From: Arthrobacter sp. OVS8
GTDB taxonomy: Bacteria > Actinomycetota > Actinomycetes > Actinomycetales > Micrococcaceae
Direction: 5' to 3'
DNA length: 64,000 bases
Assembly: GCA_028370155.1 (NCBI GenBank)
Contig: CP116670.1
Coordinates: 62,001-126,000 of the forward strand
The notes under the pieces were generated by a model. It was not told the DNA's origin, did no database searches, and saw only the letters and a program-made list of their open reading frames with translations. Shown here piece after piece: positions 41,737 through 52,149 of this stretch. The position numbers and the translations under genes are program-made. Every line of letters begins with the position of its first letter. Positions within the stretch are counted from its first letter, which is position 1.

Positions 41737-42848
41737 TCAGGCGCCCGTGACGGCTGCCAGCTGCGCGGCCATGCCCCGGATGACCTCGGGAGCCTCCAGC
41801 ACCTCGAGCCACTCCGCCGGCAGGCAGGCCTCGCCGTAGAACGTGCCCAGGATGTTGCCGGCAATCGATGCGGTGGAGTCGCTGTCCCCGCTGTGGTTCA
41901 CGGCGACGGACAGTGCGGCGCGGAAATGGGCCTCCGGGTGCCCGGCAGCCGTCGTCGGCTCCGGCGCCGTGGCCAGTACCGCGTAGAGCGCGACGGCGAG
42001 TGCCTCCTCCGCCACCCAGCCCTCGCCGAGTTCCCGGTTCAGTTCCTCGGGGCCCAGCAGTTCTGCCGCGGCGCCCAGCCGCAGGGCCGACTCGACCCGT
42101 GCGAGCAGATCGGCGTCGGGCTCTTCACCCTTGCGCAGGTGGCCGGCGCCCAGTTCGAGCGCGGATTCCGCCGCTTCCCGCAGCCCCTGGCCGCCGGCCA
42201 GGGCATGGATGATGAGGCTGAAGATGCCGGAGCTCTGCCGGGCCGCGGGATGCCCGTGGGTCAGGGAGGCCGCATCCGCACTGAGCTTGTAGACGGCTTC
42301 GGCGGGGATGTACGGGACCAGGCCGAAGGGGGCGGAACGCATGACGGTGCCGCAGCCCTTGGATTCCGGATTGACCGGACGGTAGAACGTTCCCATCTCG
42401 CCGGTGGCCAGTCCGCTCAGGCAGGCGTTGCCCGGAGCGCGTCGGTTTTTGAGGACCTCGTGGGAATCGATCCAGCGGGGCGGCTGGAACGGCGCCGCGT
42501 CCGGAACCGGCACGCCCTGGGTCGCGAGCCAGCGCAGGTACGCGAGCCACAGGCACGCGTTCGTGTCCGCGGCCACGCCCGAGTTGGCCCACTCCAGCGC
42601 CTCCAGCAGCCCGTCGACGGTGTAGAGCGTAAGCTGCGTGTCGTCGGAAAAGTGGCTGCCGCCGTCGAGCGCTGAAAAGTCCTGCAGACCGTCCGGGCCG
42701 TATGTCGCACGGATCGTGGCAATGTCGTCGAATTCGACGGCGTACCCCAGCGAATCACCCAGGGCGCCGCCCAGCAGGCAGCCGTGGATCCGGGATTCGC
42801 GGGAGGGGCTGACCACAGTGCGGGGGTGATGACGGGCTCGTTGCTCAT
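41737..42848 (-). CDS. ADP-ribosylglycohydrolase (DraG/ARH family)
   Basis: The 370-residue protein has the family motifs GALGDSLGYAVEF, FSDDTQLTLYT and NHSGDSDSTASIAGN, whose acidic residues hold two Mg2+ ions. It should remove ADP-ribose from proteins, nucleic acids or small molecules. The start ATG (MSNEPVITPALWSAP) needs one C added near 42810 to reach the conserved SRESRIHGCLLGGALGD. No ADP-ribosyltransferase or toxin gene lies beside it, so the substrate is unknown. Confidence 0.88.
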
Positions 42849-42933
42849 GACTTAGAATTTTACCCCGGCCCCATGTCGGAGCGGGTGCCACAAGTCAACA
42901 CCGGGACAGCAGGCGAGCAATGCGTGTACCAGC

Positions 42934-43275
42934 ATGGCGGAAAACCGGATCCACCCCGACTACAGGTTCTCGCTCGCCAATGAAACGACGTTCCTGGCCT
43001 GGATCCGGACATCGCTGGCCCTGATCGTGGGGGCCCTTGGCATCGACCAGCTGTTCCCGGACATCGCTCCCACCCCGCTGCGGGTCGCCCTGTGTGTTGC
43101 CCTGGCGATCATCGGCGCGGTCCTCGCCATCGTGGCCTACCGGCGCTGGGGGAAGATGGAAGAGGCCATGCGCAACAGCCGTGAGCTGCCGTTTTCCGGC
43201 GTGATGCTGGTGATGACCGTCGGTGTCGCCGCCGCGGCCTTTATCCTGGCCGTGCTGCTCCTGGCCGCGCGGTGA
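42934..43275 (+). CDS. DUF202/YidH-family membrane protein
   Basis: The 113-residue protein has three membrane helices (about 31-48, 53-71, 90-110) after the signature RFSLANETTFLAWIRTSLALI. It belongs to the YidH/DUF202 family of unknown function. It overlaps a second DUF202 gene by 4 bases (GTGA), and such pairs may form a heteromeric complex. Confidence 0.85.
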   Translation: MAENRIHPDYRFSLANETTFLAWIRTSLALIVGALGIDQLFPDIAPTPLRVALCVALAIIGAVLAIVAYRRWGKMEEAMRNSRELPFSGVMLVMTVGVAAAAFILAVLLLAAR

Positions 43276-43649
43276 GCTCCGAGGCGGTGCGGGACCACGG
43301 GCTGCAGCCCGAACGGACCGAATTGTCCTGGGGCCGGACACTGCTGGCCCTCTTCGCGGCCGACCTGCTGATCTGGCGCAGCTGGGCGATCGCCGCCACG
43401 CAGCCTGCCGCAGAAGACCCGGACCCTGACTATGTCCGGTGGGCGGGGGCCGCGACCACGGACTATCTCGGGGTCTGTGCCCTGGCGGCAATGGTCGCCA
43501 CCGCGGTGCTGGGTCTCTGCGTCCTGGCCCGGGTACGACAACTCCGGCATTCCTCCTACGCCCCGCCGGCCTCCCTGATGCGCTGGGCCGCCGCCGGCAT
43601 CATCGTGCTGGGCGCCAGCGCCGTCGCCGCCATTGCGCTGGGACGCTGA
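43272..43649 (+). CDS. DUF202 membrane protein
   Basis: The 125-residue partner also has three hydrophobic helices, following PERTELSWGRTLLALFAADLLIW, the DUF202 signature of the second type. Between helix 1 and 2 an acidic loop (EDPDPDY) faces outward or inward depending on topology. It is coupled to the preceding DUF202 gene by a GTGA overlap. Confidence 0.83.
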   Translation: MSSEAVRDHGLQPERTELSWGRTLLALFAADLLIWRSWAIAATQPAAEDPDPDYVRWAGAATTDYLGVCALAAMVATAVLGLCVLARVRQLRHSSYAPPASLMRWAAAGIIVLGASAVAAIALGR

Positions 43650-43721
43650 GCCAGGGTCCAGCGAACGTCCAGACTCCGCTGGCAGACTGCTGGCTGACCC
43701 CAAGCAAAGGAACTCCCGACC

Positions 43722-44689
43722 ATGACCACGCCTGCGACAGCCCACGAGCCGGATGCCGCCCCTGACGATTCGCCGCGACCCGGGCTGCCGGGCCGGCTGT
43801 CCGCCGAGGCGGTGGGGACGTTCTTCGTAGTGGTCGCCGGCCTGGGCGTGCCGCTGTTCACCATTCCGCAGTCGAACCCGCTCTCCGCGTCCCTGGCCGC
43901 CGGGCTGGCGGTCACCGCGGCGATGCTGGCCTTCGGGTACGTCTCCGGCGGCCACTTCAATCCCGCTGTCACGGCGGGACACGCCATTGCCGGCCGCATC
44001 AGGCCTGCGGACGCGGCGGCCTACGTGGGAGCACAGCTGGTGGGCGCAGTGCTGGGCGCGGTGACGCTTTTCGCGATCCTGCGGACTGTCCCGAACATCG
44101 CCGACACGAGGACGGCCTTTGACACGGTGGCCGCCGGTTTCGGCGAAAATTCCGTCATTCAGGTCCCGCTGGCCGGTGTGCTCCTCATTGAGGTGCTCGG
44201 CGCCGCCCTGCTGGTGGCCGTGTTCCTGGGCACCACAGCGGACCGGAACCCGTCCCGGCTGGCGGCGCCCTTCGCCGTCGGCCTGACCATGGCGGTGCTG
44301 CTGCAGTTCGGCGCGGCCCCGGAAACACCCCGTTCAATCCGGCGCGCGCCACGGCGTCCGCGCTGTTCAGCAGCCCGGACGCGCTGGGGCAGCTGTGGCT
44401 CTTCTGGGTTGCCCCGCTGGTGGGTGCGGGCGTTGCGGGCCTTGTGTTCCGCGGCTTTGCGCAGGGCACCGTTGAGAGTGCTGCGGCAGCCGCGCCGGGC
44501 GACGTTGAGAGCGCTGCAGCCGCTGCGGCGGGCGACAGCGAGACGGACGAAGAGGATGCCTTGCCGGCCGGGGCAGGCGAAGCGCCGGAGTCCGACGCCG
44601 GGATGCCGACCGCACCGTCGCCGGCTCCCGCCGACCTCAAGACGGACGACGACGAGGCCCGCGACTTCTTCGACAAGCGCGGGAAGTAA
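43722..44689 (+). CDS. Aquaporin/glycerol-facilitator family channel
   Basis: This MIP-family channel of about 322 residues has both NPA boxes, GGHFNPAVT and NTPFNPARAT, and six helices. The second box is restored by adding one C near 44322. The C-terminal tail of about 90 residues is acidic and Ala-rich, with a duplicated VESAAAAA(P/A)GD unit. Water versus glycerol selectivity cannot be fixed from the sequence. A 10-bp tandem repeat follows the stop. Confidence 0.86.
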
Positions 44690-44699
44690 CCGCCGCCCC

Positions 44700-44739
44700 G
44701 CACCACGCTGCACTACGCCGCACCACGCCGCACCACGCC
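44700..44739. repeat. 10-bp tandem repeat, four units
   Basis: GCACCACGCT, GCACTACGCC, GCACCACGCC and GCACCACGCC follow in phase, 11 bases after the channel stop and before sbcD. Confidence 0.75.
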
Positions 44740-44797
44740 GGGGACTCCACCGGAGCGGTGGCACATTCCTGTCGGTGGCAGCCGATACCGTAGGAAC

Positions 44798-45973
44798 ATG
44801 CGGTTATTGCACACTTCCGACTGGCATTTGGGCCGGTCGTTCCACGGCGTCGGGATGCTCGACGCCCAGCGCGCGTTCATCGACCAGCTGGTCTCCTTCG
44901 TCCGGGACGAGTCCGTTGACGTGGTCCTGATCGCCGGCGACGTCTACGACCGCGCCCTGCCGGGGGTCGACGTCGTGCGGCTGCTGGACGACGCGCTGGT
45001 GGGCCTGACCGGCGCCGGCGCGCAGGTGGTGCTGACCAGCGGCAACCACGACTCGGCCATCCGGCTCGGCTTCGCCTCCCGGCTGCTGGAGCGCGGGGAG
45101 TGCACCTGCGCACGCGGCTCACCGAGCTGGACCAGCCCGTGCTCCACCCGCTCGACGCCGCCGATCCCGACGCCGGGCCGGTGCTCGCCATCTACGGGAT
45201 CCCCTGGCTGGAACCGCGCCTCGTGGCCGAACAGCTCGGCGTCGAAACGGCCAGCCACTTCGAGGTGACCCGCGCCGCCACCGCGCGGGTCCGGGAGGAC
45301 CTGCGGGTCCGTTCCGCCGCCCGGACCGTGCATTCCGTGGTCCTGGCGCACACTTTCGCCAGCGGCGGGATCAGTTCGGACAGCGAACGGGACCTCAGCA
45401 TCGGCGGCGTCGGCGCTGTCCCGCTGGATCTCTTCGACGGCTTCGGGTACACGGCACTGGGCCACCTGCACGGCCGGCAGGAGCTCTCGCCCTCGGTCCG
45501 CTACTCCGGTTCGCCGCTCGCGTACTCCTTCTCCGAAGCGCAGCACAAAAGGGCAGCTGGCTCGTGGACGTCGACGCGGACGGCATCGGCGCCGTCCGTG
45601 AAGTGCTGTGGGAAGCGCCCGGACCCTGGCCGTGCTGCGCGGCAAGCTGGAGGACCTGCTCTCGGCCGAGGAATTCGTGTGGGCGGAAACCGCCTATTGC
45701 CAGATCACCCTGACCGACGCGCAGCGCCCGGCCAACGCCATGGAACGGCTGCGCTCGCGGTTCCCCGACACTCTGGTGCTGGGGTTCGATCCGGAAAGTG
45801 CCGGCGTCGCCGCCACAACCAGCTACAGCAGCAGGCTGGCCGAGGCCGAGGACGACCTGTCCGTCTGCTGCGGCTTCCTGGAGCACGTCCGCGGCCGGGC
45901 AGCCGACGACGTCGAGGCAGCTGTCCTTGCCGAAGCCCTGGAAGCCGTGCGCCTGGAAGGGGTATCCCTGTGA
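44798..45973 (+). CDS. sbcD: SbcD exonuclease subunit
   Basis: SbcD is the Mre11-type nuclease of the SbcCD complex that opens hairpins and trims DNA ends. Motifs are HTSDWHLGRSF, IAGDVYDRALP, TSGNHDSAIRLG and GHLHGRQEL. Three bases are missing, near 45098, 45547 (A run) and 45618. The repaired protein has 392 residues with a variable C-terminal capping region. Its stop overlaps the GTG of sbcC. The complex would process palindromes such as those found in this window. Confidence 0.93.
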
Positions 45974-48900
45974 GGATCCACCGTCTCGAGATCTCCGCCT
46001 TCGGACCCTTCGCCGCGACCGAACACATCGACTTCGACCGGCTGAGCGCGCACGGGCTGTTCCTGCTGAACGGCGCCACCGGAGCGGGCAAGACCAGCGT
46101 GCTGGACGCCATCTGCTTCGCGCTTTACGGCTCGGTGCCCGGGGCGCGGCAGGATGGAAAACGGCTGCGCAGCGACCACGCCGAGGCTGCCGCGGAACCC
46201 CGGGTCACATGCGAGTTCTCGGCGCGCGGGCGGCACTTCGAAGTTTCCCGCTCGCCCGCCTGGGACAAGCCCAGCGCCCGGGGAAAAAGGTTTCACCGTG
46301 CAGCAGGCCAACACCGTGCTGCGCGAACGCGTCAACGGCGAATGGACGGAAAAGTCCGGCCGCAACGACGAGGCCGGCGCCGAAATCGCCGACGTGCTCG
46401 GTATGAACCGGGAGCAGTTCACCCGCGTCGTGATGCTGCCGCAGGGCGATTTTGCGGCCTTCCTGCGTTCCAAAGCCGCCGACCGCCTCGAGCTGCTGCA
46501 GAGCCTCTTCGGCACCCGGCGCTTCGAAGCCGTGGAACAGGAACTCGGCCGGAAGGCGCAGGCTGCCCGCACCGAGGTCGCCAGCCTCAACGGCCAGCTT
46601 GAGCTCCTGCTCGCCCAAGCGGAAGCCGAAACAGCCGCGCTTGGACTCGACTCGGCCGATGCCCCGGACCGGGCCGAGCCGGACACCTTCCTCACGTGGC
46701 TGGGGGCCGCTGCTACCACTGCCGCGGAGCAGCGGCGTGCGGCCGCGGTGGAGGCAGAGGGCTGCGCGCCGGCCAGGTGGCCGCACGGGACGCCGCCGCA
46801 GCGCGTGCCGCCCGCCAGGCCAAGCTCGCCGCGGCCGAACGCCGGCGCTCCGAAGCTGACGCCGCAGCGCCCGCCGTCGCGGCCAGGATCGAACAGCTGG
46901 GCCTGCACCGCAAGGCCGAAGTCCTCGGCGGACAACTGCAGGCTGCAGACAGTGCCCGGGCGGCGGAGGAAACGGCCACGGCCGCAATGGCCGCCGCCGT
47001 CGAGGAACTGCGCACGGCCGCGCTCACCGACTCCGAACTTGCCGCGCTGGGTGACCGGACCGCGGACGGCGGACCGGGCCGGTGGTCCGGTGAAGCACTG
47101 CGGTCCGCGCTGGGAGAGCTGCGCTCCCTGCGCGCGGTGCTCGAGGAACGGCTGCCCGATGAGGCCAGGCTCGCCGGTCTGCGGACCCGCAGCACGCAGC
47201 TTCGCCTGGGCCTGACCCGGCTGGAAGACGAACGGACTTCCGGGAATGCCGCCCTGTTGGTCCTGCGCCAGGAATCAGCGGACCTGCTCGCCGGACTGCG
47301 GACGCTCGAAGAACGAGCCGCGGAGCTGCAGCTGCGGACGAAGGAGGCGGCCGCCGCGGAGGAACTGCTGGTCCTGGTCCGGCGCTACGCCGAGGCCGAA
47401 AAGGACTGCGGAGCCGTTGCCGAACGCCATGGCCGGGCCCGGGCGGAGTACCAGGACCGGCGTCAGCGCTGGCTTGACCTCCGCGAGGAACGGCTGGCCA
47501 ATGCCGCGGCCGAACTCGCTTCCCAGCTGCAGGCCGGCGTCCCGTGCCCGGTCTGCGGCAGCCCCGAGCATCCTGTCCCCGCCCCGGCCGCCGCGTCCGC
47601 CCTGGACGTGGCCGAGGCCGAACAGTCCGCGCAGCTCGCCTGCGAGGCCGCGGAGGCCGCCCTTGCGGGGCTCGAACGGGAACTCTCCGATGCCCAGCAG
47701 GTGGTCGCTGTATTGGCCGCCCAGGGCGGCGACACCGCCCCGAGGACGCGGCCCTGGAAGCCACCCTCGCCGCGGAGCGCGCCGCCGAAGCCCGCCGCGC
47801 GGCGGCGGATCTTGCCGTCAACCGTGCGCGGCACACCGAACTGGACGAGGAGATCGCCGAAGCCGAGCGGGCCTTGGCGCACGCGGCATCAAACATCACC
47901 CAGACCGAATCCACGCTCGCAGAGGTCCGGGAGCAGGCCGATTCCCTCGACGTGGCCCTGGACAATCTCCGGGCGGGCCACCCGGTCCTGGCAGGCCGCA
48001 TCACGGCGCTGGACGGAACTGCTGCCGTGCTGGAACGTGCCGACGCGGCGGGGACGCGGCTGGAACAGGCCGGAGCCCGCGCCGCCGAGACCCGGCAGCA
48101 GCTGGAACTGGCGCTTCCGGGCACCGGCTTCGACACCGCCGACGCCGCCCGGGCCGTCCTGCTTTCCGCCCCGGAGGCCGCGGAGCTGGAGGCCGCCGTC
48201 CGCGCAGGGCAGGACGAAGCGGCCCGGATCGGGGAACTCTTCGCCAGCGAGGAACTCGTCCTGGCGGCGCACGAGCTGGAAACGGAGGCCCCCTCGGCGA
48301 GGAGCGGGTGGAACAGCTCCGCGCTGACGCGGCCGCTGCGGATCGCTCTGCCCGGGACGCCGCACTCGCGGCCGGCCTCGCGGAAAAGTCGGTGCGGACC
48401 CTGGGAACCATTGCCGCGAACTATGCCCGGCTCGCGGAGGACGGACGCGAACCCCGCGAACGGGCGCACCTGCTGGCCGCGGTCGCCGACGCCGCCGCGG
48501 CGCGGGCGACAACAACTACCGCATGAGCCTTAACAGCTACGTGCTCGCCGCGCGGCTCGAACAGGTGGCCGTCGCCGCCTCGGAACGCCTGATCGGCATG
48601 AGCGACGGCCGCTACATCCTGCAGCACACGGACGCCCGGGCGGCCCGCGGCGCGAAGTCCGGCCTCGGCCTGGAAGTCGTGGACCAGTGGACCGGCCAGC
48701 GGCGCGACACGGCAACGCTGTCCGGCGGTGAGTCCTTTATGGCCTCGCTGGCCCTGGCGCTCGGACTGGCGGACGTGGTGCAGCAGGAATCCGGCGGGGT
48801 GGACATCGAGACGCTGTTCGTGGACGAGGGCTTCGGCAGCCTCGACGAACAAGCCCTCGAGCAGGTCATGGACGCCCTCGAGGGGCTCCGGGACGGCGGA

Positions 48901-49020
48901 CGGGTGGTGGGTCTGGTGAGCCACGTGGGCGAAATGAAGCAGCGCATCAGCACCCAGCTCCAGGTGGTCAAGGGACGGAATGGGTCCACCCTGCATATCT
49001 CCGACGACACCCCGGGCTGA
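45970..49020 (+). CDS. sbcC: SbcC ATPase subunit
   Basis: SbcC is the Rad50-like SMC ATPase. The roughly 1018-residue protein has Walker A GATGAGKTS near 35, VMLPQGDFAAFLRS after the N-terminal lobe, long Ala/Glu coiled coils on each side of the zinc hook CPVCGSPEHP near 528, signature LSGGES near 919 and Walker B LFVDEGFGSLDE near 950. Six lost bases lie near 46284 (two, in adjacent G and A runs), 46766, 47740, 48292 and 48504. It overlaps sbcD by 4 bases. Confidence 0.93.
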
Positions 49021-49082
49021 CAGGGCTCCGCTGGCCCGGCCGCCACGGCTGCCGGGCCTGCACAGACGGCGTAAGTTCCGGG

Positions 49083-49088
49083 TATAAT
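49083..49088 (+). promoter_or_regulatory. Candidate -10 box before the MFS gene
   Basis: TATAAT is a perfect -10 match in an otherwise GC-rich spacer. TGCACA 18 bases upstream is a weak -35 candidate. A leader of about 35-60 bases with GGGAGGAGGG follows. Confidence 0.55.
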
Positions 49089-49127
49089 TGGTGAGTTACC
49101 GGGTCGCGCGCATCGGGAGGAGGGACG

Positions 49128-49211
49128 ATGCGCACCATTGAACGAACCCGGAATCATGACTCTCTCAACGACTTCCCAGGCGCCCGTTTCCTCCGCGCCC
49201 CTCTTCCCTGA
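49128..49211 (+). other. Possible 27-codon leader ORF overlapping the MFS start
   Basis: The ATG placed ideally after GGGAGGAGGGACG opens 27 codons (MRTIERTRNHDSL...) that end inside the transporter gene in another frame. One lost base cannot join it to the transporter frame; two would be needed. It may be an upstream ORF that controls transporter translation, or a sign that the transporter start is damaged. Confidence 0.3.
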
Positions 49212-50564
49212 CACCGCTGCCACTGTTCCCGGGCCGGCCACGCTGCCGACACCGGATACCGGCGCCACGCCGCCGACACCGCGCACCGGCGGGCGGTTCT
49301 CCCGGCTGCCGCTGCTCGCCGGCAGAAGCTTCATCCCGATCGGGCTCTTCGCCCGCCTCCCGCTCGCCATGCTCACAGTCGGGGCGCTCACCCTTGCCAC
49401 AGCCGTCACCGGATCCTACGCAGTGGGCGGCGTGGTGGCCGGAGCCGTGGGCATCGGCTCCGCCCTCGGCGCCCCCGTGTTCGGCGCGCTGGCGGACCGG
49501 CTGGGCCAGCGTCCGGTGCTTCTGTTCTCCGCTGTTTTCAACACCGTCGCCGTCATCGCGCTGATCCTGGCCGCCTACCTAATCCCCGGCGGACAGGACC
49601 TGGCGGCAGCCGCCCCCGTCCTGGCCGCCGCCTTCGTGGCCGGTGCCAGCTGCCCGCAGGTCGGCTCGCTGGCCCGGGTCCGATGGATGGCGCTGACCTC
49701 CCGCGGGGACGTGACGCGAACGCCGCGGACCTGGACACGGCCCTGTCCTACGAAAGCACCGCCGACGAGCTGACGTTCGTCCTGGGCCCGGCCCTGGTGG
49801 GCATCCTCGCCAGCCTCATCGCCCCGTGGCTGCCGCTCGCCCTGGCCGCGGCCTTGACCATCACCCTGGTCCCGGCCTTCGCGGTGCATGCCACGCATGA
49901 CGCCGTGGTCCGGACGCCGGCCCCCACGGCGGCCGGCGCGGCGCAGAAGAAGCAGCTCCGGGCGTCACTGACGGCCGGGCAGCGCGCCGGCGCCTTTGCC
50001 GCCGTCGGACTTCCGGTACTGGCCATGGTCTGCATGGGCACGTTCTTCGGCTCCACCCAGACCGCGCTGAGTTCCTTCTCCGCGACCTTCGCCACGTCCG
50101 AGCTCGCGGGCCTGCTCTACGCGGTAATGGGCCTGAGCTCCGCCGCGGCGGCCCTCTCCGTGGCGTACTGGCCCCAGCGGTTCACGGTGAACGCCCGCTG
50201 GCTGGCCTGCGCGGCGCTGATGGCCGGCCTCGCGCTGCTGCTGTTGCTGCCCTCGACCGCGCTGCCCATGATCCTTGTGCTCCTGGTCCTGGGGCTTCCG
50301 GTTGGCCCGCTGATGGTCACGGTCTTCGCGATCGGCGGACTGGTGGCCCCGGCCGGCAAGCTCGGCACGGTCATGACAGCACTGGCCAGCGGCATCGTCG
50401 CCGGCACCGCGATCGGCTCCTCCATCGCGGGGCAGCTGGCGCAGCACCAGGGCTACTCCGCGGCCTTCCTGGTGCCGGTGTGCGCCGCGGCGGCGCTGTT
50501 CCTCCTGGGCGCGGCAGCCGCCGTCGTACTCCGCCAGCGCAAGAAGTCAGCGGCGGCCGCCTAA
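49138..50564 (+). CDS. MFS transporter
   Basis: The protein of about 470 residues has twelve membrane helices after a Thr/Pro-rich N-tail of about 60 residues, with the MFS loop ALADRLGQRPVLL between helices 2 and 3. No substrate signature is visible, but the size and helix layout fit drug or metabolite exporters. One G is missing near 49706 (TSRGGRDANAADLDTALSYESTADE after repair). The start is unclear: TTG 49138 or ATG 49156 lie in frame, while the best ribosome binding site serves an out-of-frame ATG at 49128. Confidence 0.78.
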
Positions 50565-50575
50565 GCCTTAACCGG

Positions 50576-50647
50576 CCCCGGTTGCGCTATCACTTGTGGT
50601 CCCTAAAACGGCCACAGAAAGACAATAAGTGATAGGGCAACCCGGGG
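50576..50647. repeat. 72-base interrupted palindrome after the MFS gene
   Basis: Outer arms CCCCGGTTGCGCTATCACTT and its near complement (one indel, one mismatch) enclose a 31-base loop that itself holds GTGG and CCAC arms. It lies between the convergent MFS and IclR genes. It lacks a T tract, so it is not a classic terminator. Confidence 0.6.
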
Positions 50648-50678
50648 AGCGGGCGACGGCGGCACGTGCCCCCGCGCG

Positions 50679-51390
50679 TCAGCCCAGCTGGCTCTCGATC
50701 CGCTCCGCCGCCGCGGCGAGGGCCGCCGCGACCTCCCGGGGTCCTGCGCGGCCCGGATGTAGACGACGGCGAGAGCCGCCGCCGCCCGCCCGGAACCCGG
50801 ATCGGTACCGCAAGGAGGACACGCCGGAGATGACCTCGTCGTGGCTGGCCGCATAACCGCGGAGGCGGGCCTCGGCGGCTTCGGCCCGGTAGGGGATGCC
50901 GGGCGCGGCGGCCGCCCATTCCTGTTCGGACATGGCCGACTGGATCGCTATGCCGGGGCGCCGGCGCTGATCGGATGCCGGGAGCCGGGATGCTGGACCA
51001 CCGTGGCTCCGGTGTGCCGCGGATCCACAGTCACCAGGGTGACGCATTCCTCGTGGTCCCAGACGGCAACAAAGGCACTCATGGTCAGCGTGTTGGCGAG
51101 CTGGGTGAGCTCCGGCAGGGCCGCCGTCTGCAGGTTCCGCGAAACTCCCCGGGCCAGGACGGCAAGGCCCGGTCCGGGCTGGACCCGGCCGCCGTCGTCG
51201 CGCACCAGCAGTGAGTGGTCTTCGAGGGTGCGGAGGATGCGGTAGGCGACCGAGCGGTGCACGCCCATCGCGTCGGCGAGTTCGGCGATGGTGAGCGGGT
51301 GCTGGGCGTCGGCCAGGATCTCCAGGGCGCGGATGCCGCGCGACAACGTCTGGGAGGGGAGGCCTGCGCGCTGCCGGCGATCGGGGTCAT
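50679..51390 (-). CDS. IclR-family transcriptional regulator
   Basis: The repaired 238-residue protein has an N-terminal winged helix (LSRGIRALEILADAQHPLTIAELADAMGVHRSVAYRILRTLEDHSLL) and the IclR effector domain ending EVAAALAAAAERIESQLG. Five lost bases (near 50748, 50785, 50807, 50956 and 51360) each move the frame one step and together bring it back, which argues for errors rather than decay. It is divergent from a flavin reductase and monooxygenase pair, with IclR-type operators in between, so it probably controls that pair and itself in response to an aromatic acid. Confidence 0.8.
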
Positions 51391-51470
51391 TGGTCCATCC
51401 TAAGGGCGGGCGGTGGTGAATCCGGGAGGCACCCCGGCGGCCCTTGTGCTCCGCCGCACGGTGCGCTAGC

Positions 51471-51505
51471 GTTCTATATAAGAATCTCCTGTTCGATTAT
51501 AGAAC
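51471..51505. promoter_or_regulatory. Two IclR-type operators
   Basis: GTTCTATATAAGAAT (51471-51485) contains the perfect inverted repeat TTCT-ATATA-AGAA. GTTCGATTATAGAAC (51491-51505) has GTTC and GAAC arms, as in PobR/PcaU-type sites. Their centres are 20 bases apart, two helical turns, so two dimers could bind on one face between the divergent genes. Confidence 0.65.
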
Positions 51506-51559
51506 ACAAAACCTGTGTAGTGCATCCCAGCAACAGCCATCACCAGCCGCAAGGGATCA

Positions 51560-52087
51560 ATGATGATTGTCACGCCCCGCGCCGGGCCTCCGGGCCGCAC
51601 ACCCGCCGCGCGTGCCCACCAATTCCGCGGCAGCCTGGGGCGGTTCGCCACCGGCGTCGCGATCGTGACCTTCGACGGCGTCACGAAGCGCCACGGCATC
51701 ACCGTCAATTCCTTCACCTCGGTATCCATGGACCCGCCCCTGGTGCTCGTCGGCATCGCCCGCACCGCGAAGGCGCACGACGAGCTGGCCGGCCGGCCGT
51801 TCGCCGTCAATATCCTGGGCGCGGAACAGCGGCAGCTCGCGCTGCACTTCGCCGGACGCCCCGGCCCCGAGCCGCTCTGGGTTGAGGGCGTAACGGCTCC
51901 GCGGCTCTCCAGCGTGCTTGCCTACTTTGAATGCAAGCCCTGGGCGGCGTACGACGGCGGCGACCACACGCTCTACGTCGGCGAGGTCATGGACTTCAAC
52001 TACCGCAACGGCGACGCGCTGGCCTACGCCAACAGTGCGTTCACCACCATCCCGGAAAGCCAGCTGGGCATGGAAGACCTGCTCTGA
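51560..52087 (+). CDS. Flavin reductase (HpaC-like)
   Basis: The 175-residue flavodoxin-reductase-like protein (flavin_reduct family) has FRGSLGRFATGVAIVTFDG, HGITVNSFTSVSMDPPLVLVGI and the end EVMDFNYRNGDALAY. It reduces FAD or FMN with NADH for a partner monooxygenase. The partner is the HpaB-type gene that starts 62 bases on. AAGGGATC precedes ATG 51560; the next codon is also ATG. Confidence 0.88.
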   Translation: MMIVTPRAGPPGRTPAARAHQFRGSLGRFATGVAIVTFDGVTKRHGITVNSFTSVSMDPPLVLVGIARTAKAHDELAGRPFAVNILGAEQRQLALHFAGRPGPEPLWVEGVTAPRLSSVLAYFECKPWAAYDGGDHTLYVGEVMDFNYRNGDALAYANSAFTTIPESQLGMEDLL

Positions 52088-52149
52088 CCCTCCGCAGCAC
52101 TGTGCCTCGGCCCCGACGACTCAGCTCAACGACGACTGGAGAAGGAATC

